The position numbers and the translations under genes were made by a program. From assembly GCA_963565915.1 (NCBI GenBank), contig OY751492.1, forward strand, positions 4,154,001-4,218,000: 64,000 bases of DNA, in the 5' to 3' direction. Shown piece after piece: positions 12,266 through 23,411 of this stretch. The notes under the pieces are model-generated. The model saw nothing but the letters and a program-made list of their open reading frames with translations, searched no databases and was not told where the DNA came from. This DNA is from Entoloma clypeatum (taxonomy: Eukaryota; Basidiomycota; Agaricomycetes; Agaricales; Entolomataceae). The first letter of the stretch is position 1, and each line of letters opens with the position of its first letter.

Positions 12266-12818
12266 GTCCCTGTAGTCACATTATAATGTCTCCCAGGAAT
12301 AGCTACATTTCCACATGATAATGTGGGGACTTTCTCACATGGTACATTATGATTTGATGGAATTTCAATGTAAACATGGTTTTCAGGTACCTTGCCACAT
12401 TATAATGTGTTATGGAATTAAGGTTTTAAAGGTTAGATCCACATCATAATGTGTCTGCCACATTATAATGCCACTATCAGAGATTTAGGTTGTTAGGGTG
12501 AGGTTAAAGGTTAGGGATAGGTTAGGGATAAGTTAGGGTTAGATTAAGGTTAGGCTGGGAATCGGTGGTGCCTCTGTATATATGTTGCCATTTGAGGCCA
12601 GAATATGACCAGACTGTGGTCTGGCAGAGAGATTTGGGTCAATCTAACCATCCTGGAATTTATTAGATAATCTACAGATATAGAAGGAGGGAATGGGCAA
12701 GAATGATGCTACATTATAATTCCATCTACATCATAATGTGCTGTGTGAGAATGGATCCACATTATCATGTGAGAATGCAGCTATTCCTGGGAAACATTAT
12801 AATGAGGCTACAGGGATA
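12266..12818. mobile_element. MITE with about 50-bp TIRs and CACATTATAATGTG palindromes
   Basis: The left end CCCTGTAGTCACATTATAAT and the right end ATTATAATGAGGCTACAGGG are inverted copies that extend inward through the AGGAATAGC/GCTATTCCT words. The interior holds several CACATTATAATGTG palindromes and a TTAGGG-rich stretch. I could not define its target duplication. Confidence 0.55.
12488..12553 (+). repeat. Degenerate TTAGGG (telomere-like) repeats inside the MITE
   Basis: A run of TTAGGG, TTAAAGG, TTAGGGATAGG and TTAGGGTTAG words. TTAGGG is the usual telomere repeat of filamentous fungi. It is short and imperfect, lies inside a transposable element, and is not a chromosome end. Confidence 0.45.
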
Positions 12819-13014
12819 CCTCACCAAACCAGTTCTGACCAGTGCAGACCGGTTCGGTCCACTGTCCATGGGTCCGATGGTCCGGTCCTGAGTGGTCTGG
12901 TCCGGTTTTTGGCCCTTTTGTCATATATGAAGACCAGTCTCGGTCTCAGTCTATGCCCCTCGGAGGCAAAAAACCAAACCAAACCAAACCAAACCCTCAA
13001 ACACTACTAATGAG

Positions 13015-16000
13015 GCCGAGTGGATCATGGATTCCGGCACTAGTATGCACTTCACCTCAGAGATGAGTGACTTTGCAACGTATGAAGAAGAAAAATCAAT
13101 CTGTACTGCCCAAACTGCGGGCAAAGCAAAAATCTCTATAAAAGAAAAAGGGACCGTGTTCATCACTCACATGATACCATTGCGTCAAGGAAAGCCAAGA
13201 AGTCTAACAACTCGGCTTTATCCAGTTTTACACATCCCGGAGCTTTCCACTCATCTCATGTCGATGGGCAAAATTCTTCAAGAATCTGGATTAAATGTCG
13301 CTGGCTCAGCTGACAATCTTAGTTTCTTCAAAGATGGAAAGTGTGTACTAAGATGTGAACCTCATTTTCCTGGTTCGACAATATACTGGGTAAATACACG
13401 TGTTGAATAAATCACGCAGCTAAATGCTAGAAATATCGATTTCTATAAAGCCAATTACAGCATTTGGCATCAGCGGTTTGCACACCCTGGTAAAGATGTC
13501 CTGAAAAAGGCACCTGATGCATATGATGGATTCCCAAGGGACATCCAATTTCCCCTTAAGGATAAGCCATGTCGTCCCTGCGCAGAAGCGAAGTTGAGGT
13601 TGAAAAGTTTCCCCCCTTCATCTTCACGTGCTTCCAGACCCTTTGAGTTGCTCCATTCGGACCTCAAAGAGTTTCCAATCGCCTCCTATCACAAATTTAA
13701 ATACTATGTCAACTTCTTGGATGACTATTCTGGGCATGCTTGGACGGTATTGTTGAAACTGAAATCTGCTACCTCTGATGCATTCAAAAAGTGGACAACA
13801 CTTATGAAAACCCAGATTAATGCCCAATTTCGCCGATGGCATTTTGATGGAGGGGGAGAGTTCAAAAAGGAAACTGGGGTAGTAAAATACCTTGAGGATC
13901 TTGGAATTGCCGTGGAAATTTCAGCTCCTAATACACCCCAACAAAATGGTCAAGCCGAAAGGATTAACCGCACCATTGTAGAGAAAGCACAGGCGATGCA
14001 ATTTGCCGCCTGCTTACCACAATCATGGTGGGAGTTTTGCATTTTACATGCCATGCATGTTTACAATCACACGCCAATTAAACAACTTTATTGGAAAACA
14101 CCTTTTGAATTTCTAAAAGGGGAAAAACTGGATGTATCAAATCTCCATGTTTTAGGCTGCGCTGCCTATGTTTATATTCCTGAAGAACACTGTGTGAATA
14201 AATTAAATCCACATGCAGAGCTTATGACCTTTATGGGTTTTAAACCAGGAATGAAAGCATATCAGTTTATGACTGATAAGAACAGTATCTTTATTGGTAC
14301 TACCGCGGTATTCAATGAAACACTCTTTCTGAGATGTCCGGATATCAAAGTGCCACAACACACACCCATGGGAAATGAGCCTTCCCATGATGAGTCTCAG
14401 GATAACAGAAACCCTGATGACGATGTTGATCACCACTTCAGAGACAGAGATGTTCATTATCATTCCCGTTGGCATAATCAGCCGAGCGGAGATGAATTCT
14501 CCGATCCCCCATCCGCTCCAAATGGAAACCAGCATGACGGCGCTGATGTACCACCTTTGAATCAGGATGAGCCTGAGGTCCAGAACCAGCCGGCAAATCC
14601 TCTGCCTGCTGATGACCCTCGACCATGAAGGAACGCTAACCTGCCTCGGCGGGAAGGCAACATCTATGGGGAGCAACGGCACCCCGTGCAACAACAACGT
14701 GACATCAATCACACACGCTCTTGGCGTGAAGTTGTGAATTGAGAGAAACAGCAGCGTGAGCCTTCATGGCTCCGCAATGTCCCCTGATCACGACAGGAAG
14801 AAGTGGAACCTAGTTTCCCCTTAGCCCCACCTGACGCAGGGCCTAGTGGATCTTCTGGTACTCCTTCCAATGACCCCAAAGTTCCTGATGACAAATCTTT
14901 GGAAGATACAGATGCAGAGAGCTTACTGTGTGAAATGATGAATGATGTGGAGCTAGGTCCAAAAGCTTTTAATTTGTACCTAGAATGATTAGTTCAGAAA
15001 TGAGGGGGAGACACGAAACAGATCGCTGAGTTGAACACGCTACTTGCATCAGGCGTTCCTCACTCTGAATTTAATCTCTCACAGTTCTGTGATATCCGGG
15101 AGATGAAGTTTCACGACATTGCCAAAATGCCAAAAAACCTCCAGGATGAGTGGTTGGACGTATGCTGCAAGGAACTTGATAGCATCAAGCGGCGTGATGT
15201 CTATGATCTAACACCTTTACAGACCAGATGGAAGGCCATCGGATCATGATGGGTCTTCGACATAAAGACCGACAGCCATAAAAAGGCTCGGCTTGTTGCA
15301 CAAGGGTTCTTGCAAACCAAGGGAATCAATTTCGATGAGATATTCTCTCCCATAGTTCGATTCAAGACAGTACGTCTCATGCTCGCTACCGCCGCACTTG
15401 AGAGTTGGGTGATTCTTGCGCTTGACGTAACTGCTGCTTTCCTTTATGGGAAACTCCAGGAAGAGTTATACATGATGCAACCTGAAGGCTTCAAAGTAAA
15501 AGGCAAAGAACTCCTTGTTTGGTGCCTGCATAAGGCTATTTACGGTTTAAAGCAGGCTGGACTTGCATGGTGGCATGCCATGGAGAAATCCATGAAGAAA
15601 CTAGGTTTCCAAAGGGTCATATCTGATGCCGGAATCTTTGTTTTCTATTCCACGAATGGAACCATCGTACTAGCAATAATCTATGTCAATGATGCAATGT
15701 TCATGGGACCAGACACTAAGCTTACAACCGTTAAAAGAGCCGAATTCATGGCTATTTGGGAATCTCGTGATCTAGGTGAACCCACTGAATTCTTGAGTGC
15801 ATCACACTGTACACATACCAAGAATACGATCATGATCAATCAATGTGCCTATTTACAGAAAGTGGTAGAGAGATTCAGCATGACAAATGCAACAATCACC
15901 AAGACTCCTCTATCTACTGGATACAAGCCGACAGCAAATGCTGGCACTGCCACTGCTGCGCTTCGATCACAATTTCAGCAGATCATAGGGTCTCTGCTAT

Positions 16001-16624
16001 TTGGTACATGACCCGACATTGCCTTTCCCATGATCATGTTATCAACAATTCTCGGCAAATCCTACCCAGGAACACATTGATAAAGCGAAGTATATAATCC
16101 GCTATCTCATGGGCACTTCTGATTACCGACTGATGTATTCTGGTGATCAAAATGTGGGCTTACATGCCTACATGGATTCTGACTGGGCATCCAACGAAAT
16201 TAAGCATCGAAGCTGCACCGGCTTTTTCCTGAAGCTTGCAGGTGCTTCTGTAGGCTGGACTTGTCGTCTACAAAAAACCATTGCTCACTCATCTACTGAA
16301 GCAGAGTACATGGCGATGTCCAATTGTGGCCGCCAAGTAAAATGGGTAATCCAACTCTTCCAGGAGATTGGCTTCCTAATGCGGAATGTCCCGATCTATG
16401 CAGACAATCATGGCTCGATCTTTATTGGGAACAACCCTGTACGAAAACGCCATACTAAACATATTGATCTAAGATATCACGTCATCCAAGAATACATCTC
16501 TCGTGGATTGATCACTGTAGAGTACATAGAAGGCACATCCAATCCCGCGGATATGCTAACTAAAAATATTAGTTGGGAACTCTTTGAAAGATGTTGCCAA
16601 CATTTAGGCTTGACATTTTCATAA
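13015..16624 (+). pseudogene. pol: Copia-1 pol (broken): PR-IN-RT-RH
   Basis: Protease has DSGTSMHF near 13027. The pre-integrase zinc-binding region is near 13440-13600. The integrase core includes NTPQQNGQAERINRT near 13930. RT spans about 15200-15990 and RNase H about 16109-16624 (DSDWASNE; STEAEYMAM). Stops: TAA at 13408-13410, and TGA at 14626, about 14740, about 14785, 14986, about 15001, 15247 and 16009. A one-base frameshift lies near 16047. Most TGA codons fall where CGA (Arg) is expected, for example IGS(R)WVFDIK and GT(R)PDIAF. The RT catalytic box reads YVND instead of YVDD, so it would be inactive even without the stops. Confidence 0.88.
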
Positions 16625-16640
16625 TCCAATGTATACACAT

Positions 16641-16954
16641 CGAGGGGGAGTGTTGAATGAATTCCACTCCTATAGATATTTCATCTATAGCATCATGTGT
16701 CCAATCCCATGATGTACAAATAATGTACAAATAAGTAGACTAGTATATAAGGCTGTCCTTATTCTCTGTGCAATATAACGCTCTTACCGAGTAACCCCCA
16801 CCTTGCAAACACCTCACAGAGGTTAGTTGTAAGGTTCCCCCTCTATCGTAGATACACAATTAGTAGCGTGTAGCGTAGAGTATACTAGGACTACAAGACA
16901 ATGCATCCACCGTGATTACCTCCGGTGTTGATGTGATCGTATGCTGTTCCAACA
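16641..16954 (+). repeat. Copia-1 polypurine tract and 3' LTR
   Basis: The tract CGAGGGGGAG (16641-16650) precedes a TGTTGAATG start at 16651; the likely end is TTCCAACA at 16954 (304 bp). TATATAAGG near 16744 is a TATA-like box. The 5' LTR is outside the window, so the end was placed by the TG...CA rule and by where LINE sequence resumes at 16968. Confidence 0.65.
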
Positions 16955-16967
16955 TGTTAAGCATAAC

Positions 16968-17160
16968 AGTTGTAGTACCAGAGTTGACATCTGTATGTAA
17001 GGATCAGCATGACACACGATACGTACAGGAGGCATTTGAGGCAGGGGACGAGACTGCGCGAAGAGTTGCCAAGGAGGAGGGGAATGGACATGAGCACCTT
17101 GGTGGTGTAGAAATGCCTGTGCTCATTCAAGGTGAGGCGACGATCAAAGAAGAAGCCAAG
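16968..17160 (-). pseudogene. LINE-D fragment 1 (ORF2 C-terminal to RT region)
   Basis: Matches the minus-strand LINE-1 ORF2 at about 37035-37220, with many substitutions and a short gap. The fragment is interrupted at 17161 by a MITE and resumes at 17968. Copia-1 probably inserted at its left limit. Confidence 0.7.
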
Positions 17161-17967
17161 GCATCTAGTGTTTGAGGGTTCAGTCTTATGAACTGGAAAA
17201 TAAACCTGAACTGGACTGGACTGGACTGGAAGAGACCTGAACTGGCAGTTCAGGTCTCACTGATTTTGAGCTCAACCAGTCTCCAGTCTCTCCAAATTTG
17301 GAAAAAAATTGGACTGGTTCACCCCCAGTTCTAGTTTTGGGTCTGAAAAATATGAACTGGTTCCAGTTTTTGACCATATATTCATTCAAAAACTGTACTT
17401 TTATGGGCAAAGATATTCTTTTATACAGTTTTCAATCATTTTTACAAGAGTTTATATCTAAAATGCTTAAGAAACATGTTATTGATAACAAATTGAGTAT
17501 ATTTTCAAGTTATTATTGAAAAAACAGGCTTTTGGTAGGTTCATAAATGGTTGAGGATTTTACCAGTTTAAACTGGTTTAAACCAGTCTTTACCAGTCCA
17601 GTCCAGTTTTTTCAGACTTTGAGAAAAAAAAATGAACTGCCAGTCTGCAGTTCATCAATTTTTTGGTCAAAAAACCGGACTGGACTGAACCCTCAAACAC
17701 TAAAGGCATCAGGAAAACCTTGAATCACCTTGCCTGTCTTGCCAGCTGTCAAGACAGTCAAGACGGCCCACAACACCTCCTTGTCTTGACACTGTCTTGA
17801 ACCCTGATTAAACACTCACTCAATACACCATCCAGAACAGTCAATAACATATCAAGACACACTAAGACCTCCCAATAAGCCAGTTGATGCTAGTTCACAA
17901 TGCTTGCCTTGGCAGTGTCTTGCTGACTGTCAAGACCAGGCAAGATGATTCTGTGTTTTGCTGATGG
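17161..17967. mobile_element. MITE of the CATCAG family, itself split by hAT-D
   Basis: The left end GCATCAGGAAAACC and the right end TTTTGCTGATGG are inverted and continue with GAATCA(C/T)CTTGCC on both sides. Two smaller members lie at 27554-27672 and 27930-28057. The interior is rich in CTTGACAGT/ACTGTCAAG words. hAT-D occupies 17166-17702 within it. Confidence 0.55.
17166..17702. mobile_element. hAT-D: 537-bp hAT MITE with perfect 8-bp TSD
   Basis: Ends TAGTGTTTGAGGGTTCAGTC and, inverted, GACTGAACCCTCAAACACTA: twenty terminal bases that pair. The TSD AAGGCATC is identical at 17158-17165 and 17703-17710. Subterminal zones repeat AACTGG/CCAGTT words. It has no coding capacity. This copy gives the clearest definition of the hAT family in the window. 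Confidence 0.92.
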
Positions 17968-18047
17968 GTCTCGCCAGAAGGCTTTGACTTGGAGGGGGGG
18001 GTTGACCAGGGAGTCAGACGGTGGGGTACGCAGGAGATATGGCTCAC
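17968..18047 (-). pseudogene. LINE-D fragment 2
   Basis: Corresponds to LINE-1 at about 37225-37300 (GTTGACC...GGGGTACG...). It continues fragment 1 and is cut at its right by the foldback element. Confidence 0.55.
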
Positions 18048-18903
18048 ACGGGATCTGTAAGGGCAACCATCCAATTTCCTCAATCCGACACCTCCGACAC
18101 CTCCGACCCATCCTCTGACCCTCCAACCGTTGTGGTACGTCTATTATTTATATTACTATACTTTACGTTTCCTTTCGTTTCCATCTATCCTTCAACACCT
18201 CCGACCTCTGACACTTCCGACCCATCCTCCGCGTCGGAGTGCACATTGGAGCAATGATTTATACCACCACATGCACGCTTCTGATTTACATATTCCATTC
18301 CCATCCCTACTCCCAATCTTTGTCATATTTCAACATTCCTCTCCTCATTTCCAATTCTCATCGTCTATATAGCTGTCTAGCCTGCAAGGGAATCCTCAGA
18401 ACTTTCTCTTTGGATTTCCCTTGCAAGGTACGCCTCGTATTGTACTTCGTAGAGTCTAATTTAACTTTGGATTTCCCTTGCAAGTCGTCCGACATTGGAG
18501 TCGCTTCGGAGCACTTCGGAGTTGTTGGATCGTAAGGTCGCCCTTACAGGATCGCTGGACCAATGTTCCTCTCATGAACATAGTGAACACAGGATGATGT
18601 AATATAGTATTTTTTATCTTGATGAATGATGTGAACATCAATTGATGCATTTTATATAAGCACAACCTGAGCCATGAATGTTTTCATGTGACAGGTTATA
18701 TAATAAATGTTCCAAGGAAAAACAGGAACACAAGTCGAACATTTATTATTTAACCTGTCACATGAAAACATTCATGGCTCAGGTTGTGCTTATATAAAAT
18801 GCATCAATTGATGTTCACATCATTCATCAAGATAAAAAATACTATATTACATCATCCTTTGTTCACTATGTTCACAAGAGGAACATTGGACCGGCGATCC
18901 CGT
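18048..18903. mobile_element. Foldback element: palindrome with about 165-bp arms, split by a solo LTR
   Basis: The left arm is ACGGGATC at 18048-18055 plus 18554-18711, and the right arm is 18738-18903. The arms pair almost perfectly from ACGGGATCGC...GGACCAATGTTCC to GGAACATTGGACC...GCGATCCCGT, with a spacer of about 26 bases that contains a further GTTCC/GGAAC stem. A 493-bp solo LTR sits near the tip of the left arm. The element lies in LINE-D, which resumes at 18904. Confidence 0.8.
18056..18548 (+). repeat. Solo LTR (493 bp) with 5-bp TSD
   Basis: Begins TGTAAGGGC and ends GCCCTTACA. The TSD GGATC is present at 18051-18055 and 18549-18553. It is rich in TCCGAC/CTCCGA words like the Gypsy-2 LTR, so it probably comes from a related Gypsy family. 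The internal region was lost, presumably by LTR-LTR recombination. Confidence 0.82.
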
Positions 18904-19052
18904 ATCAGGTGAAGAACATGAGCTCATCTTTTGATGGTTCGGTGCACAGCCCCATGTCAATGAGGATGCCGTCAATAGCTTTATGACCGGAGCGCAGATG
19001 GGAACCAATGGCATCAAGGTCAGATGATTGTGCGATGAGCATGCTGTTGTCC
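18904..19052 (-). pseudogene. LINE-D fragment 3
   Basis: Resumes the LINE RT region (compare LINE-1 at about 37300-37445) and is cut by the poly(T) start of LINE-C at 19053. The expected remainder beyond LINE-C was not found. Confidence 0.6.
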
Positions 19053-21358
19053 TTTTTTTTTTTTTTTTCTTTTTTTTTTAAAACCTCGGTTTATGTTCTG
19101 GCACCCAATCGCAGTCCAGTCTTGTACACTAAGTTACAAATTTAACGAGAACTACATACGAAAGTATTGGATAGTAATGCCCTGTGGTCACGGCACATGT
19201 GCGGAGAGAGAGATATAAGTATCCGAGAGTGGGGTCCGCCCATGGATCAGGTCCACAAGAACAGACCCTATATATGAACTACATATGCCCATAGGCAGAG
19301 ACTGTAGTAACTACAGAGACCATGAAAGAAAGAAAATGTAACACTGGAGCTCACCCAATAAGTTAGGGTGGGGGAAAGGTGAATAATGTGGGATGGTTTG
19401 CGAGCATCCCAAGGAAATTGCCGATGTTGTATCTTTTGTTGGAGGAGGACATTTGTGGAGAAGGTGGTCAACCGTCTCAAGAGTGTCATTGTCGCAGGCG
19501 CACGTGAATGGGCCCGGATGTTTGAAGCATTGTCTGTAGGCACCGATGGGGGCATGGCCCAGGGTGGCGCGGGTGAGGCGAGCGAACAGTGCATTGTTGT
19601 TGCCCGCCCAGGAGTTGAGCCAAGGTCCACCTTTGACGTGGTCCGGTTGGAATACCTTCTCTTTGTCTCCGGTATGGAGGGGAAGGAAGGAGCGGCCTCG
19701 GAATTTGGGGGCGGAATGAAGTTTGCGCCATCTGTCAACAGCACTGGTAGTGGCAGCAGTGCGGGCAAAGTTGGGCAACAGAGGAGACAGGGCTGTTCCC
19801 TGAGTCAATTTGAAATGGTGTGAGGGGTCAGGGAAGACAGAGCCCCATTCAGACGTGAGAGGCATGTCAAGGTGGAGGTGGATGATGCCAGCTCCAGCAA
19901 GGAAGGGCCGGAGAAGGCGGGAGATGCTGCATGAGATAGAGTGGCCCACATGGATGGAACCAGTATCGAAAGCGAGTCGAACAGCCTGTATGTTCCAGGT
20001 GAAGATGTGAATCTCCGTGACATAAGGCGCGGTGGTGATGACTTTGCTAAGGCCAAGGAGAGTGGCGGCGATGAGAGTCTCTGGAGCAAGACTTCTACCT
20101 GCGCTGGCTCAGGTCATTTGGAGGTCTTGAGTGTGGCGACCAATGGAGGGAGTGAAGCGGACTACTGCTACTGCCGATGACAGTGTTTTACCGACGCTGG
20201 GCTGGGCAGCGACGCAGAAGGCCGCTTGGTGGTTTTCTTCCTCAGCGGTGGTGAGGATATCCTTGAGCTTGGTGATGTGTTGTCTGGCTGGCATGAGCCC
20301 CACAATAGCAAGGACACCTCCGGTAGGCAACCGATTGAAAGCGCCGGTAATCCATCTGGCTGCTCTGTAGTGGACCGAATTCATGAGGTTGAAGGCGGTT
20401 TGAAGGCGTGGACCATTGTAGTACCAGAGTTGGCATCTGTACATGAGGATTGGCATGGCGCATGATACGTACAGGAGGCGTGAGGCCGCGTGAGGAATTG
20501 CCAAGGAGGAGGGGAATGGACGTGAGCGCCTTGGTGGTGTAGAAGCACCTGTGCTCGTTAAAGGTGAGGCGACGGTCGAAGAAGAATCTGAGGTAGCGCC
20601 AGAAGGGCTTAACTGGGATGGGGTCTAGGCCAGGGAGGTGGACGGAGGGGTACACTGGGGAGATGGCTCGTGTAAAGAACATGAGCTCGTCCTCAGAGGG
20701 TTCAGTGAGCAAACCCATGTCAATGAGAATGCCATTGATAGCTTTACGACCGGCGCAAAGGTGGAAGCCAAGAGCGTCAAGGTCGGAGGACTGGGCGATG
20801 AGCATGCCATTGTCCACAAAGGAGAACAAATCGAGGTACTGCGCGTGTCCGCGGCTGTAAAAGATTCTGAGGGCCGGCAAAAGGTAAATGCCAGAAAGGA
20901 TGGGGGAGAGCGCCGAGCCTTGACCCACACCAAAGAGAATTTTGAAGAGGTCCGAGACATTCTGTCCTGAGACAAAACAAGTAGACTGTCCACGGAGATA
21001 TGATTCAAAGAACTTACTCAAGGCAGCTGAAAACCCCAGCCGCCGTAGTACTCCTAGCAAAAATTGATGGTCCAGAGAAGGGAAGAATTGTGCAACGTCG
21101 AAGGCCATGACCCCCATGTCACATTTCTTCGCCCATCCATTCCGGACTCTGTGTGTTATGATGATGCCAGCATCAGTTGTAGATCTGTAGCGAAGTCCGC
21201 CAAACTGGTATTGGTGAATAAGGCTATACTTAGCGCATTTGAATTGCATTCGATTGGCGATGACTTTCTCGATAATCTTGGCCACTGTGTTGAGAAGAAC
21301 AATGGGTCGAAAGGACTTGGGTTTATCGTAAGTTTCTTTGCCAGGTTTCGGTATGATA
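19053..21358 (-). mobile_element. LINE-C: 5'-truncated LINE copy, minus strand, with poly(A) tail
   Basis: The poly(T) run with one C at 19053-19079 is the poly(A) tail on the minus strand. The 3' UTR and the C-terminal two-thirds of ORF2 follow. Identity to LINE-1 stops near 21358 inside the RT domain, so the copy is 5'-truncated, as is usual for target-primed insertion. It inserted into LINE-D. A target duplication could not be found at its 5' end. Confidence 0.8.
19311..21358 (-). pseudogene. LINE-C ORF2 remnant: RT, RNase H-like, Cys/His region
   Basis: On the minus strand it reads RT motifs (IPKPGKETYDKPKSFRPI, then GVGQGSALSPIL) down to the terminal CACDNDTLETVDHLLHKC cluster. Compared with LINE-1 it has a frameshift in the thumb/connection region, an in-frame loss of about 85 residues (ITKLKDIL joins directly), and the catalytic box changed from FVDD to FVDN. 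It is a non-functional copy. Confidence 0.8.
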
Positions 21359-22739
21359 CTGTAGCATTTCAATCAATTTGTCAGTCACGCGTAACGGGGC
21401 TCTTGAAAACACCGGAATGTCATGTTTGTCACACTTCCCTGAGCCCGGCGATGAATTCGGCACGTGGGATTTCCAAAAATGGCACAGAGAAATTGCCAAA
21501 AATGGCACCGAAAATGATGAAGATCGGTCACTTGAGTCGACGTCACAGAAATTTTCGGCCGCGACAAAATCAAAATTTCGCACCTGATCTTCCCACAAAC
21601 CTAGTCTTATAATACTGGTTGATCTGGTGCCTCAACCAGTTATATTAGGCTTGTTTGCTCTTATCCTCGACACCAGCGGAAACTATCGCTCCAGCTCTGG
21701 CCAACCTCAGCAAGTCCCTCACATCACCTGATGTTTGTTTGGCATCAGCCTCCACTGTGAGTGACTTGTCAACACATCACCTCGGAGAAACCCCGCCCAT
21801 CAATCAATCCCCATCAATGATGCCTAGGACCCATTCCCACCGTCTCTCACGGCCTCCGCAACACACCGAACGATGTTTCGTCGGACTCCCACGCCCCTCC
21901 CCGCCACCTCTCCTCATCCTCACACCTTCCCAACACCTCCCCCTGCCATCCTATGCCTCGGACTTCACCCCCCATCATTGTATGAATATGTACACACTAG
22001 GTAATGGCATAGGTAGTCTATAATACATCTCTACATACATGTAACATCAACATCACCCCACTCCCCTCACCTACATAGCTATACTATCATCTATATACAT
22101 GTATACCTACTCTAATACATAGTATGATATACTATGACTAATTTCCAACCAACCCCCTTGGGCAGAGATGAGTGAATAAGCTAAAAAAGCGGTCAGGGAC
22201 TGGGGAATGAGGAGGAGCACATACCTCTTCTTGAGATACTGGCCTCCCCAGCCAAGGTGTTACATGTGTGTTAGGTATAGAGTATATAGGTGTATAGGGG
22301 AAGGTATATGGGCATCCCAGGAAGGGTATAACATGGTGAAAAGAGCGAAGATGTATGTACTCACCTTGGGTACATATCATTATCTTATGCCCCAAAATTG
22401 GTCAGGGCACCTATGTAGGCCTATTCTATGGTATAAATAGGTCTCCAAGCGTCGGTAGTACAAGGTTTGCAATGAGTAGATCAGGTAGGAAAGTGTAGAA
22501 GATGATATGTACATCAAAAATACATATTTCACACATAGCATTGATATCTCATGGTAGATAAATATATAGAGACTTGTAGGGGCTATCTCAGATGTATATA
22601 TACCCATAGCAAAAGACCCCAAAGAGATATGTGAAGTGTGGAAGACAGGAGATAAGATTTTGTCTGAAATGCACTTCAGGATAGCATGGGCATACTGTAA
22701 CAATCATTGTGTTCCAAACATGTTTTTGGGACTGAATCA
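21359..22739. other. Unassigned AT-rich region, no convincing gene
   Basis: No ORF here has recognisable motifs. A short palindrome (CTGGTTGA...TCAACCAG) lies near 21616-21643 and simple TATACATGTATAC-type runs near 22090-22110. The right part, next to Copia-2, may be the continuation of the LINE-B remnant at 27162, because Copia-2 splits that locus, but its protein frame is not convincing. Confidence 0.4.
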
Positions 22740-23048
22740 TGTTGAAACTTTTCCCATCACGTAGATTAGATTAGATTAGATTACATCACGTGACCTTTAC
22801 ATATCTTCATTACATACTTGTTTGGTTGGTACAAACAGTAGTACGGTATATAAGACCAGGAAACTGTCAATATCAACAAGTTGTCTCTTGACTCTTAACC
22901 AGCTCCATCGCTCTTACCAGCCTCAACCGCTCTCACCAGCCTCACCCTTCCCAACCAAGTAAGTGACCATAGCGGTATCGTAGAGTACTTCCACTGTAGC
23001 CATGTTGCTCAGTACACCTGTGGCTAGCGCCCAGGTGGAACTTCAACA
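22740..23048 (+). repeat. Copia-2 5' LTR (309 bp)
   Basis: TGTTGAA...TTCAACA ends. Four tandem AGATT units near 22764-22783, CACGTGAC near 22788, and a TATATAAG box near 22847. The GATTA tandem and E-box-like CACGTG may be promoter elements; this is inference. Confidence 0.92.
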
Positions 23049-23062
23049 GGTTATGGGCCCCG
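23049..23062 (+). promoter_or_regulatory. Copia-2 primer binding site, half-tRNA(iMet) type
   Basis: GGTTATGGGCCC follows the LTR end without a gap. It is complementary to the anticodon-stem region of initiator tRNA-Met (GGGCCCAUAACC), not to a tRNA 3' end. Drosophila copia is known to use such a cleaved initiator tRNA half as primer. Confidence 0.7.
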
Positions 23063-23411
23063 GATAGCAGAGGGACTTGGGAAACGCTGGCAACAGCGAG
23101 TACCTGCCCACTCTACCCTGGTTGGCGAAGAACCGATCGAAAGATCTAGGTTCTGAGTCTTACTTCTTCACATATGAACCTGGGAACGTCATTACGACAA
23201 GTACCTGTCATGAGGCGTCCCTAAGGGGATTGACCTAGTACACTCCATGTGGAAACGTTGATCGCCCCTTGTACGTTTCTGACATATAAAGGGCTTTCCC
23301 GTGACCGCTATTCCTAAAGGGAATATGTCATAAGGAATCATTTAATTGTTTTCTTAAATCATATTCATAACACATCACTGATTGGAAACCCTCTTTTAGA
23401 TTCATCTAAAA

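Larger units (their letters stand above)
10364..13006. mobile_element. hAT-C: 2.6-kb non-autonomous hAT element with 8-bp TSD
   Basis: Begins TAGTGTTCAAAGGTTCAG and ends ACCCTCAAACACTA. The TSD CTAATGAG is identical at 10356-10363 and 13007-13014. The left subterminal zone (10370-10560) has alternating AGTCTAGAC/GACTGAACT words and the right one has CCGGTCC words. The core at 10900-11420 is shared with hAT-A, hAT-B and hAT-E. A minisatellite lies at 11880-12190 and a separate MITE at 12266-12818. No transposase is present. Confidence 0.85.
7093..16954 (+). mobile_element. Copia-1: decayed Ty1/Copia element split by two hAT insertions
   Basis: Order gag, protease, integrase, RT, RNase H, 3' LTR, as in Ty1/Copia. 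hAT-B (7757-9854) and hAT-C (10364-13006) interrupt gag and the gag-protease linker. Removing each insertion with one TSD copy rejoins the frame exactly (7756 to 9863, and 10363 to 13015). hAT-A lies at its left limit in the window, so the 5' LTR and gag start are outside. It carries two TAA and at least seven TGA stops and one frameshift. It appears to have inserted into the minus-strand LINE that resumes at 16968. Confidence 0.88.

Noticed and set aside
12488..12553. True telomere or chromosome end
   Set aside because: Short, imperfect, and lying between the TIRs of a MITE with ordinary sequence on both sides.
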